Source: Sphingobium naphthae (GTDB lineage: Bacteria; Pseudomonadota; Alphaproteobacteria; Sphingomonadales; Sphingomonadaceae). Taken from it: DNA of 64,000 nucleotides. Made by a program: the position numbers and the translations under genes. Every line of letters begins with the position of its first letter. The stretch's first letter is position 1. Below, piece after piece: positions 1-8,130 of this stretch. Under the pieces are notes generated by a model that was not told the DNA's origin, made no database searches, and saw nothing but the letters and a program-made list of their open reading frames with translations. The DNA lies in assembly GCF_020782235.1 (NCBI RefSeq), contig NZ_JAJGNO010000002.1, positions 1 to 64,000 of the forward strand, read 5' to 3'.

Positions 1-77
1 GTGACACCCGAAACATAATCCGCAGACGGGTCACTTCTCGATGGAAAACCCGGGTCACTTCTCAGTGGAAATCAACA
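1..77. mobile_element. Right end of an IS21-family-like element (partial)
   Basis: The first bases hold two near-identical direct repeats, each GGGTCACTTCTC followed by three variable bases and GGAAA (about 29-47 and 53-70). The stretch ends in ...AATCAACA at 77. Tandem GGTCACTTCTC-type terminal repeats closing in CA are typical of IS21-family ends. A coding fragment without its own start begins directly after 77, as expected where an element has inserted into a gene. The transposase genes would lie left of the window. The family assignment is from memory of IS21 ends and the exact boundary is inferred. Confidence 0.55.
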
Positions 78-315
78 TCGGGTGCTTACCGAAACCGGCG
101 CAAACGACGGTCATTCGGTTTGGACGCACGATAACAAGATCCTCTATTCGAGCGGCATGTACGGGTTCCGTGATGAGGCCGCGATCTATGATTTCACTTT
201 CCAGCCATATGGCCAGATTTTCGTGATGGACGCGGACGGAAGCAACAAGCGCCTGCTGACCGACAGCCTGTGGGAAGATTCGATGCCGCTGTACATCCCT
301 GCCGAATTTCTCTGA
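78..315 (+). pseudogene. 3' remnant of a TolB/PD40-type beta-propeller gene, truncated by the IS end
   Basis: The frame is open from the IS boundary to a stop at 315 and encodes about 78 residues. It reads like the last blades of a WD40-like (PD40/TolB) propeller: a GHSVWTHDNKILYSS segment matches the 'pvWSPDGkkIaf' pattern, and QIFVMDADGSNKRLLT matches the 'qIyvmdaDGsnlrrLT' pattern. The only start available is a GTG at 82 without a ribosome binding site. I therefore read this as the tail of a longer gene whose front was cut off by the insertion. Whether the other part survives left of the element cannot be seen. Confidence 0.55.
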
Positions 316-408
316 CTTTTCGAACGGATGGCTACGGCGATCGCGTCGCAGCCATTCGTCAGCCTCAACCCAAGACAGCCATTATCCATCGCATCGCCAG
401 GAGGCACT

Positions 409-1404
409 ATGGCGCAGATCGTATTCGGCATGGCCGTGCCACACAGCGGGATGCTGGGCCAGGCTCCAGAGGACTGGTTGAACAACGGCGACCGCGATCG
501 TAACAACCCGGAACTCTGGTACCGCAACCGCACCTGGACTTACGGAGAATTGGAGGCCGAGCGCGGCGCTGCCTTTGCCCCTTTTCTGACGTTGGAAGAA
601 CGTACCGATCGCGCGCGTCGCTGCCGCGCTGCTCTGGATGAGATGGCAAAAGCCTACAAGCGCGCCAAGGTCGATGTCGCCATCGTGCTGGGAAAGGACC
701 AGAAGGAAATCTGGCCCGGCCAGTCACCCTCGATCACCATCTATACGGGCGAGGAAGTTCATAACGGCCCCCCGCAGCGCCCGGTCTACGCGCCCGATCA
801 CCATGTCGTGCATCAGGCCTATCCGGAGCTCGCGACCTATTTGATCAGGACATTCCAGGAACAGAATTTCGACCTCAACGACCTCCAGCAGTGGCCGCAG
901 AACATCTGGATGGAATCGCGGCAAGGCTATGCGCCGGACTATCCGGTCGTCCCGCACGCCTATAGCTTCGTCTACCACCAGATCATGGGTGACGACGTGC
1001 CCCGCCATGTGCCGGTGTTGTTCAACTTGTTCTACCCTCCGACGCAGCCTTCGATGGCGCGTTGCATCGAATTCGGCCGCGTGCTGCGCGAGGCGATTGC
1101 GGCTTGGCCGGAAGACGTGCGCGTGGCGGTGATCGCTTCGGGCGGCCTCTCGCACTTCGTGAATGACGAGGCGTTCGACCGCGATGTCATGGAGAAGCTC
1201 GCCAGCTACGACTATGAAGGTCTAGCCGCCATCCCCAATGGCTACTACCAGTCGGGCACGAGCGAGGTGAAGATTTATTCGATCGTGATGATGGCCCTTC
1301 AGCACACGGGCGCGAAGATGACGCTCGTGGACTATGTGCCCTGCTGGCGCACCGAAGCGGGAACGGGCGAGGGAATGGGTTTCATGTATTGGCTGGCGGA
1401 ATAG
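409..1404 (+). CDS. LigB-superfamily (extradiol dioxygenase-like) protein
   Basis: This 331-residue protein resembles the catalytic LigB domain of class III extradiol ring-cleavage dioxygenases. The ATG at 409 is chosen because AGGAGG lies five bases upstream; the open frame extends to 328 without a comparable site. His12 (VPHSG) sits where the first iron ligand of LigB lies. A GGLSHF motif around residue 245 fits the catalytic acid/base histidine, and a Glu in GTSEVKIY near residue 285 fits the third ligand. The segment expected to supply the second ligand histidine reads VLGKDQKEIW, with Gln in that place. The protein could be a dioxygenase of a divergent subgroup or may have lost ring cleavage. 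No alpha-subunit gene or aromatic pathway gene is adjacent, and the substrate is unknown. Confidence 0.75.
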   Translation: MAQIVFGMAVPHSGMLGQAPEDWLNNGDRDRNNPELWYRNRTWTYGELEAERGAAFAPFLTLEERTDRARRCRAALDEMAKAYKRAKVDVAIVLGKDQKEIWPGQSPSITIYTGEEVHNGPPQRPVYAPDHHVVHQAYPELATYLIRTFQEQNFDLNDLQQWPQNIWMESRQGYAPDYPVVPHAYSFVYHQIMGDDVPRHVPVLFNLFYPPTQPSMARCIEFGRVLREAIAAWPEDVRVAVIASGGLSHFVNDEAFDRDVMEKLASYDYEGLAAIPNGYYQSGTSEVKIYSIVMMALQHTGAKMTLVDYVPCWRTEAGTGEGMGFMYWLAE

Positions 1405-1600
1405 GACGCCTTTCGCCCGCGCGGGACTGCGCGCTTAACCGGGATTTGCAGGAACTCCTCGGGGCTCTTCCGAAGACTCGCTCAGGCAAGCCAGCATAAA
1501 GGCAGGTTCATTAGGGCAGCAGGCGCTCTGAGCGCCTGGAGGAAGAAGGGAACCCGTTAGTTTATCGCGCCCTCTTTGATCGCCTGTAGCGTGGCGCCGG
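1405..1600. other. Intergenic gap with a hairpin
   Basis: This 196-bp gap separates two convergent genes. It contains a perfect 8-bp stem with a 3-base loop, arms CAGGCGCT (1520-1527) and AGCGCCTG (1531-1538). There is no T-run after it, so a classical intrinsic terminator is not certain. Nothing else recognisable is present. Confidence 0.5.
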
Positions 1601-2611
1601 CTAGTTGTAGATGCTCTCGTACAGCAGTTGGTTGGCCAGCGGCCGCCCGGCCGCGAAATCCGCAATATTGCCCAATGTCGTTCGCGCGATCGCCGTCAGC
1701 GCCTCTTCGGTCAGGAACGCCTGATGGCCGGTCATCAGGACATTGGGGAAGGTCAGCAGGCGCTGGAGCATGTCGTCCTCGATTATCTCGCTGGATAGAT
1801 CGTCGAAGAAAATACCCGCTTCCTGTTCATAGACGTCCAGCGCCACGCCGGCGACCCGCCGCTGTTTGAGCGCTTCGATCAGCGCCCGCGTATCGATCAG
1901 CGCGCCGCGGCTGGTGTTGACGATGACGAGCCCGGCTTTGGCCGTGCGCAGGACCTGCTCATCGATCAAGTGCCGGGTTTCGGGCGTGAGGGGGCAGTGC
2001 AAGCTGATGATCTCCGCCTCGCGCAGCAATGTTTCGCGCGGGACATAGTCCACTCCCAGCTTGACGAGATCGGCGTCGATCACGGGATCGCTGGCGAGAA
2101 CCCTGCAGCCGAAGCCCGCGCACAAGGCCTTGGCCACCAGCGCGCCGATCTGGCCGGTTCCGACCATGCCCACCGTGCGCCCGTGCAGGTTGCGCCCCAC
2201 CAGGCCATCGAGCGCGAAGTTATTCTCTCGCACCCGCGACCAGGCGCGGTGAATCTTGCGATCCAGTGCCAGCAGCAGCGCAATGGTGAATTCGGACACG
2301 GCATGCGGCGAATAGGCCGGGACGCGCACCACCGTGATGCCCAGGGATCGGGCGGCGGCGAGATCGACATTATTATAGCCTGCGCATCGCAGCGCGAGGA
2401 GCCGCACGCCCGCGTGCGCCAAGGCGGAAAGCACCGGGCGGTCGGCGACGTCGTTCACGAACAGGCAGACAGCCTCATGCCCCTGCACCAATGTCGTGGT
2501 GGCAGCCGTCAGCGATGTTTCGAAGAAATCGAGGGCGAAGCGATGGTCGACATTCGCCGCGCTCAAAAATTGGCGATCGTAACTGCGTGTGCCGAAAACG
2601 GCGATGCGCAT
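1601..2611 (-). CDS. ldhA: D-2-hydroxyacid dehydrogenase (D-lactate dehydrogenase type)
   Basis: This 336-residue NAD-dependent D-2-hydroxyacid dehydrogenase most resembles fermentative D-lactate dehydrogenase, which interconverts pyruvate and D-lactate in the cytoplasm. The MRIAVFGTRSYD start is typical of LdhA. It is preceded by GAGG ten bases upstream, so I take the third in-frame methionine at 2611. A Rossmann motif GMVGTGQIG lies near residue 150. The catalytic Arg is in VNTSRGALID, the Glu in DVYEQEAG, and the His in TGHQAFLT. The gene is divergent from the carbonic anhydrase gene and convergent with the LigB-like gene, so it is probably transcribed alone. The substrate could be another small 2-keto acid. 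Confidence 0.85.
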   Translation of the reverse strand: MRIAVFGTRSYDRQFLSAANVDHRFALDFFETSLTAATTTLVQGHEAVCLFVNDVADRPVLSALAHAGVRLLALRCAGYNNVDLAAARSLGITVVRVPAYSPHAVSEFTIALLLALDRKIHRAWSRVRENNFALDGLVGRNLHGRTVGMVGTGQIGALVAKALCAGFGCRVLASDPVIDADLVKLGVDYVPRETLLREAEIISLHCPLTPETRHLIDEQVLRTAKAGLVIVNTSRGALIDTRALIEALKQRRVAGVALDVYEQEAGIFFDDLSSEIIEDDMLQRLLTFPNVLMTGHQAFLTEEALTAIARTTLGNIADFAAGRPLANQLLYESIYN

Positions 2612-2745
2612 GGCGATGATCCTCATCAACTGGGCTTGCCAGCGTGCCTCGTGCGGCGGCTCCTGTCCATCCGGCCGGATGCAGGCACTGGATTTGGCCA
2701 GTATTTCCTATAGCATGCTGCTGCCACCATAGTGGGAGCCGCTTG

Positions 2746-3507
2746 ATGACTTACGTCTCGAAGCCTGACGATGATGATCCAGAGCATGGCTGTCCATCCA
2801 CGCGCCGCGACATTTTGGGCGCGCTGGCTGCGACGGGGATCGCTGGCGCGATGGCGATGACGCCTGATGCTGCGGCCGGCGCGACCCTGGCGGAAAATGC
2901 GGCGCTGACGCCGGACCAGGCGCTCGCGGAGATCATGGCGGGTAATGCCAGGTTCGTGGCGGGCGCGCCCGTCGCTCATATGCGCGACCTGGCGATCATC
3001 CGCGCCAAAGCCGCCGAGGGTCAGTGGCCGATCGTGGGCGTGCTGTCCTGCGCCGACTCGCGCGTGCCGGTGGAAATGGTGTTCGATGAGCCGATCGGCC
3101 GGCTGTTCGTCACGCGAGTTGCGGGCAATATCACGACCCCGGAAATCATCGCGAGCCTGGAATATGGCGTGGCGGTCCTGGGCATCAAGGCGATCGTCGT
3201 CATGGGTCATTCCAGCTGCGGTGCAGTGAAGGCTGCGATCGACAATCCCGAAGTTCCCGGGCAGATCAGCGCCCTGTTCCCCGCATTGCTGCCCGCCGTC
3301 TATATGAGCGAGAGCCGCGATCCGATGGCCGTCACGCGGCAGAATGCGATCATCCAGGCCGCAACGCTGATCAATGCCTCTCCCGTGATCGAGGCGAAGG
3401 TCAAGGCGGGTGAACTAAAGGTCGTGCCTGCCATCTATGACGTTGCCACCAGCAAGGTGGAAACATTGCCCATTCCGACCGCCATGAGCGAGCAGTCGGC
3501 GAAATAG
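2746..3507 (+). CDS. Beta-carbonic anhydrase with a Tat leader
   Basis: This 253-residue beta-class carbonic anhydrase hydrates CO2 to bicarbonate. The zinc site is visible as CADSRVP (Cys, Asp-Arg dyad) and HSSCGA (His, Cys). The ATG at 2746 follows GGGAG at a good distance; the frame is open further upstream but that part has no family character. The N terminus carries a twin-arginine segment (TRRDILGALA) followed by a hydrophobic alanine-rich stretch, so export by the Tat system to the periplasm is likely. Most beta-class enzymes are cytoplasmic, which makes the leader notable. The gene stands alone, divergent from ldhA and convergent with manA. Confidence 0.88.
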   Translation: MTYVSKPDDDDPEHGCPSTRRDILGALAATGIAGAMAMTPDAAAGATLAENAALTPDQALAEIMAGNARFVAGAPVAHMRDLAIIRAKAAEGQWPIVGVLSCADSRVPVEMVFDEPIGRLFVTRVAGNITTPEIIASLEYGVAVLGIKAIVVMGHSSCGAVKAAIDNPEVPGQISALFPALLPAVYMSESRDPMAVTRQNAIIQAATLINASPVIEAKVKAGELKVVPAIYDVATSKVETLPIPTAMSEQSAK

Positions 3508-3554
3508 GCGGAAGGGCAGGGCGACTCCCGCGCCTTAGCCCGCTACAGCAAATA

Positions 3555-4367
3555 TTATGTCGTGGGCCGGGCGAGGAGGGCGTGCGTCGGCGCATCGGCC
3601 GACAGATCGGCGCCGCCCTCAATCAGCCAGCATTCGCCCGCCTGCCAGGCCTGCCCGTCGATCAGGCCCGATCCGCGCAGGGGAACGAACCAGCATAGGG
3701 GGTGGTCCCAGCGCAGCGTGTCGCCGGGCGCCGCGATGACGCTTTCCAGCGAGAAGGGGGCGTCGGGCTCATCGAGCAGGACGCTGCCGGCGTCCTCCGC
3801 CACATGGTGGTCGGGCCGCGCATAAGGTTCGGCGCGGCTCACCGACAGGCCGTCGTCCAGATGCAGTTCGCGCGGTCGGCCATAGTCGTAGAGCCGGTAG
3901 GTGACGTCTTCATTCTGCTGCACCTCGACCAGGGTGATGCCGCCGCCGATGGCGTGGATCGTGCCGGCGGGAATGTAGTAGAAGCTGCCGGGCTGGACAG
4001 GCTTCCAGTCGATCATCTGCTCGATCGATCCATCGAGCGCGGCGGCCCGCAGGGCGTCAGTGCCGATTTCGTGCGTCAGGCCGATGCCGAGCCGTGCATC
4101 GCCTTCCGTCTCCAGCACATGCCAGCATTCGGATTTGCCGCCAGCAAGGCCCCGAGCCTGCGCCTGCCGGTCATTGGGATGCACCTGGATCGACAGCCGC
4201 TCGCTGGTGAAAAGATATTTGATCAGCAGCGGCTGCGGCATGTCGTCGGGCGCGGTGAACCAGACTTCGCCGATCCGCTGGCCCGGCGTCGCGCCGTAGC
4301 GCGCCGGAACGTCCGTTCGCCCCCAAGGCTTTTCGACGACATGATGCGCGAGGCGATGGCAGGTCAT
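3555..4367 (-). CDS. manA: Class I mannose-6-phosphate isomerase
   Basis: This 270-residue cupin-fold isomerase converts mannose 6-phosphate to fructose 6-phosphate. SIQVHPND and GGKSECWH carry zinc ligands, and PAGTIHAIGG carries the third histidine. The length matches the short bacterial form rather than the 390-residue E. coli ManA. Its ATG shares four bases (ATGA) with the stop of the upstream ROK kinase gene, and GAGGAAG precedes it, so the two are translationally coupled. Next to mannosidase genes, the pair makes a route from free mannose to glycolysis: the kinase makes Man-6-P and this enzyme isomerises it. Confidence 0.9.
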   Translation of the reverse strand: MTCHRLAHHVVEKPWGRTDVPARYGATPGQRIGEVWFTAPDDMPQPLLIKYLFTSERLSIQVHPNDRQAQARGLAGGKSECWHVLETEGDARLGIGLTHEIGTDALRAAALDGSIEQMIDWKPVQPGSFYYIPAGTIHAIGGGITLVEVQQNEDVTYRLYDYGRPRELHLDDGLSVSRAEPYARPDHHVAEDAGSVLLDEPDAPFSLESVIAAPGDTLRWDHPLCWFVPLRGSGLIDGQAWQAGECWLIEGGADLSADAPTHALLARPTT

Positions 4368-5293
4368 GCGCGTGCTTCCTCCAATGCCGTTGCCGCGAGA
4401 GCAATGGCGCCCAGGGGTCCGGCCTGAGCGCCCAGTTCGGGTGCCACGATATAGGGTTTGGTGTCCGGCAACGCCATATAGCCGTTGAGGCTGTCGAGCA
4501 GCGCTGCATTGATGCGGGGCAGAAGATGAGGCTGGTTCGCGAGCACGCCACCGCCCATGGCGATGCGCAAGGGGCCGGTGCTGCAGACCAGGGCATGGGC
4601 CATGCTCGCCAGGGCATGGACGATCGGCGCCCAGACGGGATCATTATGCGGCACGTCGCGGGGCGCACGGCCCTTGAGCCGAGCGACGAGCGCAGGCCCG
4701 GATGCAAGGCCTTCCACGCAATCGGCATGATAGGGGCAGCAACTGACGAAATCATCGCCCGCCATGCGGGGCACGCGGATATGGCCCACTTCGCTGTGGC
4801 CGATGCCACGCGTCGGCGCGCCATGGACAATCAGGCCGACGCCGATGCCGGTGCCGACCGTCACATAGGCGAAGTCGGCCAGGCCTTTCCCACTGCCCCA
4901 CAGCATCTCCGCCATGGCCGCACCATTCACGTCGGTGTCGAAGGCGACGGGCACGCCAAAGGGCGCCGACAGCGTCCCCGCAATGTCGGCATCCGGCCAA
5001 CCGGGCTTGGGCGTGGCCAAGATATGACCATAGGTCGCGGACTGAGGATGAATGTCGACCGGCCCGAAGGATGCAAGACCAAGAGCCGAAAACCCCCATT
5101 GCGCCTGCCATTGTCCCAGGATCGTCAGGATCGCCGGCAATGTTTCGTCCGGTGTGGTCGTGGGAATGGTCTGCTGGTCCAGAATGGCGCCCGGCGCCGT
5201 CGCCAGCGTACAGATGCACTTGGTGCCACCCAATTCGACACCAGCAAGCGGGCGGCCGTCAGAATGATCAGCTGACGGATCAGACATGCGCAT
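4364..5293 (-). CDS. ROK-family sugar kinase (mannokinase/fructokinase type)
   Basis: This kinase of about 309 residues is ROK family and fructokinase-like. It has an N-terminal phosphate-binding GVELGGTKC motif, a VAFDTDVNGAA segment with the catalytic Asp, and a zinc-binding loop built from GHIRVPR, CCPYHADCVEGLASG. TVGTGIGVGLI and AMGGGVLAN complete the ATP site. Two starts are possible, ATG at 5293 or 5287; neither has a strong ribosome binding site. The ROK CCPYH..C loop is shared with bacterial fructokinases and mannokinases. Coupling to manA and neighbouring alpha-mannosidases argues for mannose as the physiological substrate, an inference from context. Confidence 0.85.
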   Translation of the reverse strand: MRMSDPSADHSDGRPLAGVELGGTKCICTLATAPGAILDQQTIPTTTPDETLPAILTILGQWQAQWGFSALGLASFGPVDIHPQSATYGHILATPKPGWPDADIAGTLSAPFGVPVAFDTDVNGAAMAEMLWGSGKGLADFAYVTVGTGIGVGLIVHGAPTRGIGHSEVGHIRVPRMAGDDFVSCCPYHADCVEGLASGPALVARLKGRAPRDVPHNDPVWAPIVHALASMAHALVCSTGPLRIAMGGGVLANQPHLLPRINAALLDSLNGYMALPDTKPYIVAPELGAQAGPLGAIALAATALEEARA

Positions 5294-5450
5294 GGCTTTG
5301 TTGTTGAGGAAAGGGCATGATGGGGCAAAGCCTGTCTTTACAGAGTGCGAGCGGCGCGTCATCCTGCCGCAAATTCCTCTTCCCACATGCATTCTCCTTC
5401 TTGCCGGGCAAGAGCAAGCTACAAAGCGATTGCCTCTGCCGCGGGCTGCT

Positions 5451-5471
5451 GCAATTAATACATTAATTTGC
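5451..5471. promoter_or_regulatory. Imperfect palindrome, candidate ROK repressor operator
   Basis: The AT-rich element has arms GCAATTAAT and TTAATTTGC around ACA. It lies between the divergent kinase-manA and MFS-ROK regulator transcripts and is strikingly AT-rich for this genome. ROK repressors bind AT-rich dyads, and a ROK repressor gene begins at 6912. Related GCAATT sequence recurs at the promoters near 18530 and 22965. Assignment as an operator is inference. Confidence 0.5.
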
Positions 5472-5507
5472 ATTATTCAATGAGAATGCGCGGGTAGGGG
5501 AGGGGCA

Positions 5508-6875
5508 ATGCAGCAGATAGCACAAAGGCGCAGCCGCGGGAGCGCGGCGACCGCCGCAGCGCTGGGCGGTTTGCTGTTCGGCTTCGACACGGCTGTCATA
5601 GCGGGGGTGACTCAGGCGCTTACCGACAGCTTCGATCTGACGCCTGCGGGGTTGGGCGCAGCAGTATCGGCTGCCCTGGTGGGGACGCTGGTCGGCGCGC
5701 TTGGCGCGGGAAAGCCCAGCGATCGCCATGGCAGCCGCGTCATACTGATCTGGATTGGCGTCGCCTATATCCTGTCGGCGATCGGCTGCGCCTTGAGCGG
5801 CAATCTGATCCTGTTCGTCGCCTTTCGCTTGCTCGGCGGTCTGGCGATCGGCGGATCCTCGGTGGCCGCGCCGGTCTATATCGCGGAGATCAGCCCAGCG
5901 GCGAAGCGAGGCCGCATGGTCGCCGCCTTCCAGCTCAGCATCGTCATCGGCATATTGGCAGCGTATCTCAGCAATGCGCTGATCGGGATGAGCAGCGATG
6001 CACCCGAACTTTGGCGAGTGAAGCTGGGCGTTGCGGCAGCGCCGGCCTGCCTGTTCATCATGCTTTTGCTGCTTATCCCCGACAGTCCGCGCTGGCTGTT
6101 GCAACAGGGGCGGGCGGAGGAGGCGCGCGCGGCGATCGACCGGCTGGCGCTGGAGGATGCCGCAGCGCTGATGGAGACGCCTCACACCGTCCCTGCGACG
6201 GCGCGCAGCGATCGCCTGTCCTGGCGCACGCATCGCCGGCCGATCCTGCTGGCCATCGCCATCGCTGCCTTCAACCAGCTGTCCGGCATCAACGCGATCC
6301 TCTATTATCTGGGCGATATCTTCGCCATGGGCGGGTTCAGCAGCCTGTCCGCGGACCTGCAGTCGGTTGCGATCGGCATCGCCAATCTGGCGGCCACGCT
6401 GATCGGCATGGCGCTGATTGATCGGGTGGGACGAAGGCCCTTGCTGTTGGTCGGCGCCGTGGGAACAGCCGTGGCGCTGGCGGGCGTGGCGACCATTTAT
6501 ACCATGGGCCGGGGCGAAGCCTTGCTGTTGCCGATGCTGATCGGCTTCATCCTGTTCTTCGCCGTCTCGCAGGGCGCGGTCATCTGGGTCTATCTGTCCG
6601 AAATCTTTCCAACTGCAGTGCGCGCGCGGGGGCAGGCGCTTGGCAGTGGCGTGCATTGGGGCTTGAACGCTCTCATCGCGTTCGGCTTCCCGATCGTGGC
6701 GCAGCAGTCGCGCGCCTTGCCTTTCTGGGCCTTCGCGGTCGCGATGGTGGCGCAGGCGCTGGTGGTCTGGCGCTATTTTCCCGAAACGCGGGGCCGAGCG
6801 CTGGACGAGGCAATCAGGCCATTGACCGGTGCTGCCGGGCATGGGAAGCCGGCTTATGATGATCACGCGCTTTGA
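5508..6875 (+). CDS. Sugar porter-family MFS transporter
   Basis: This 455-residue transporter of the sugar porter family (like XylE/GalP) probably imports mannose or a related hexose by proton symport across the inner membrane. Family marks are GLLFGFDTAVIAG in helix 1, SDRHGSR after helix 2, RLLGGLAIGGSSVAAPVYIAEISP with the typical PxYxxE motif, FNQLSGINAILYY in helix 7, DRVGRRPLLL, and a C-terminal PETRG. Twelve hydrophobic segments can be followed. The ATG at 5508 is preceded by GGGGAGGGG. The gene is followed after 36 bp by the ROK repressor and is divergent from the kinase-manA pair. Confidence 0.88.
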   Translation: MQQIAQRRSRGSAATAAALGGLLFGFDTAVIAGVTQALTDSFDLTPAGLGAAVSAALVGTLVGALGAGKPSDRHGSRVILIWIGVAYILSAIGCALSGNLILFVAFRLLGGLAIGGSSVAAPVYIAEISPAAKRGRMVAAFQLSIVIGILAAYLSNALIGMSSDAPELWRVKLGVAAAPACLFIMLLLLIPDSPRWLLQQGRAEEARAAIDRLALEDAAALMETPHTVPATARSDRLSWRTHRRPILLAIAIAAFNQLSGINAILYYLGDIFAMGGFSSLSADLQSVAIGIANLAATLIGMALIDRVGRRPLLLVGAVGTAVALAGVATIYTMGRGEALLLPMLIGFILFFAVSQGAVIWVYLSEIFPTAVRARGQALGSGVHWGLNALIAFGFPIVAQQSRALPFWAFAVAMVAQALVVWRYFPETRGRALDEAIRPLTGAAGHGKPAYDDHAL

Positions 6876-6911
6876 AGAGGCCAAGGCCCAGGCGTCCAGA
6901 AGGGGCCGAGC

Positions 6912-8126
6912 ATGACGCAGACATCTCATCAGCCGCGCTTGTCGGGCACCAATTTGGAGCGCGCCGCCGATCATAATCAGCGCATCACATTGCACGCCAT
7001 TCGCGTGGGCGGCATGCTGACCCGCGTCGAACTGGCGCGCATCACTGGCCTCACTGCCCCGGCGATCGCCAATATCACCAAACGGCTGTTGCAGGACGGG
7101 TTGATCGAGGAAGCCGGCCAGCGGCGCGGCGGACGCGGCCAGCCGCCCACCAAGCTGGTGATCCGCAGCGACGCTTGTTACTCGGTCGGCATCAATATCG
7201 ACCGCGATCACATCACGATCGTGCTGGTCGATTTCGCCGGCAGAACCCTAGCGCGGGTCAGCGAGGAGATCGACTATGCGCTCCCGCCGCAGGTGGAGGC
7301 TCTCTATCACAAATCCATAGCGGGGATGCTGCAGCGATCGGGCGTTACTGCCGACAAGCTGGTCGGGATCGGTGTGGCCGTGCCGGATGATCTGGGTTCT
7401 GTCGACTTGCCGGGCCGGCCCGCTGCCTATGGCGAATGGAACAGCGTTCAGATGAGCGCGCTCTTTTCCGGCCCGCATGGCCCCCCGGTCTTCGTGGAAA
7501 ATGACGCCGCCGCCGCCGCCATGGGGGAATTGCAGCTGGGCATGGGGCAGAAGATCAACAGCTTCTTCTACATCCTGCTATCCTCGGGCCTGGGCGGCGG
7601 CCTGGTCATCGACGGCAATTATGTGCGGGGCGCCAATGGGCGCAGCGGCGAGATCGGCTTCATGCCCGCGCACCGGGTCGAAGGCGGCGCGGACGCGCAG
7701 TTGCAGAATATCGTGTCGCTGTCCGCCCTGTCCAAGGCGCTGGCGGAGGAAGGCTATGGGCTAGCGGATGGCTTGGGCGGCCGCGCACCGGACGCCGCCG
7801 CTTGCGTCGAACGCTGGATCGCCCTGGCGGCGCGCCAGTTGGTCGAACCATTGGCCGCGGTCAATTGCCTCGTCAATCCTGCCGCCGTGCTGGTCGGCGG
7901 GCGCTTGCCCGCGCCACTGGTCGAGCGGCTGGCCGAACAGACCAATGCGCATCTTCAAGCGATCGCGTCCGGCCTGCCTTCGCTCGCTCCGGTCGCGCGC
8001 GCGACCCTGTCCGACGATGCGCCGGCGGTGGGCGCAGCCATATTGCCGTTCAGCCATTTCCTGCTGCCCAAGCCCGGCGCCCTGTGGAAAGTGCCGCACA
8101 GCATCGGCGCGCAAGCGGACAGCTGA
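6912..8126 (+). CDS. ROK-family transcriptional repressor (NagC/XylR type)
   Basis: This 404-residue regulator has an N-terminal winged helix-turn-helix (about residues 15-75, RVELARITGLTAPAIANITKR) joined to a ROK sugar-binding domain. The ROK part shows VENDAAAAAMGE, SSGLGGGLVIDG and GRSGEIGFMP. The cysteine cluster expected in the zinc loop of ROK kinases and of NagC is not evident: the segment after GEIGFMP reads HRVEGGADAQLQNIVS. It is probably the local sensor of mannose or a derivative, controlling the surrounding glycan genes, and follows the MFS gene in the same transcript. The likely targets are the GCAATT-type boxes described separately. Confidence 0.85.
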   Translation: MTQTSHQPRLSGTNLERAADHNQRITLHAIRVGGMLTRVELARITGLTAPAIANITKRLLQDGLIEEAGQRRGGRGQPPTKLVIRSDACYSVGINIDRDHITIVLVDFAGRTLARVSEEIDYALPPQVEALYHKSIAGMLQRSGVTADKLVGIGVAVPDDLGSVDLPGRPAAYGEWNSVQMSALFSGPHGPPVFVENDAAAAAMGELQLGMGQKINSFFYILLSSGLGGGLVIDGNYVRGANGRSGEIGFMPAHRVEGGADAQLQNIVSLSALSKALAEEGYGLADGLGGRAPDAAACVERWIALAARQLVEPLAAVNCLVNPAAVLVGGRLPAPLVERLAEQTNAHLQAIASGLPSLAPVARATLSDDAPAVGAAILPFSHFLLPKPGALWKVPHSIGAQADS

Positions 8127-8130
8127 GGCG

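Noticed and set aside
409..1404. Assigning the LigB-like gene as protocatechuate 4,5-dioxygenase beta subunit
   Set aside because: There is no alpha-subunit gene, one ligand motif is changed and the gene is 40 kb from the protocatechuate-producing genes, so the specific name is not supported.
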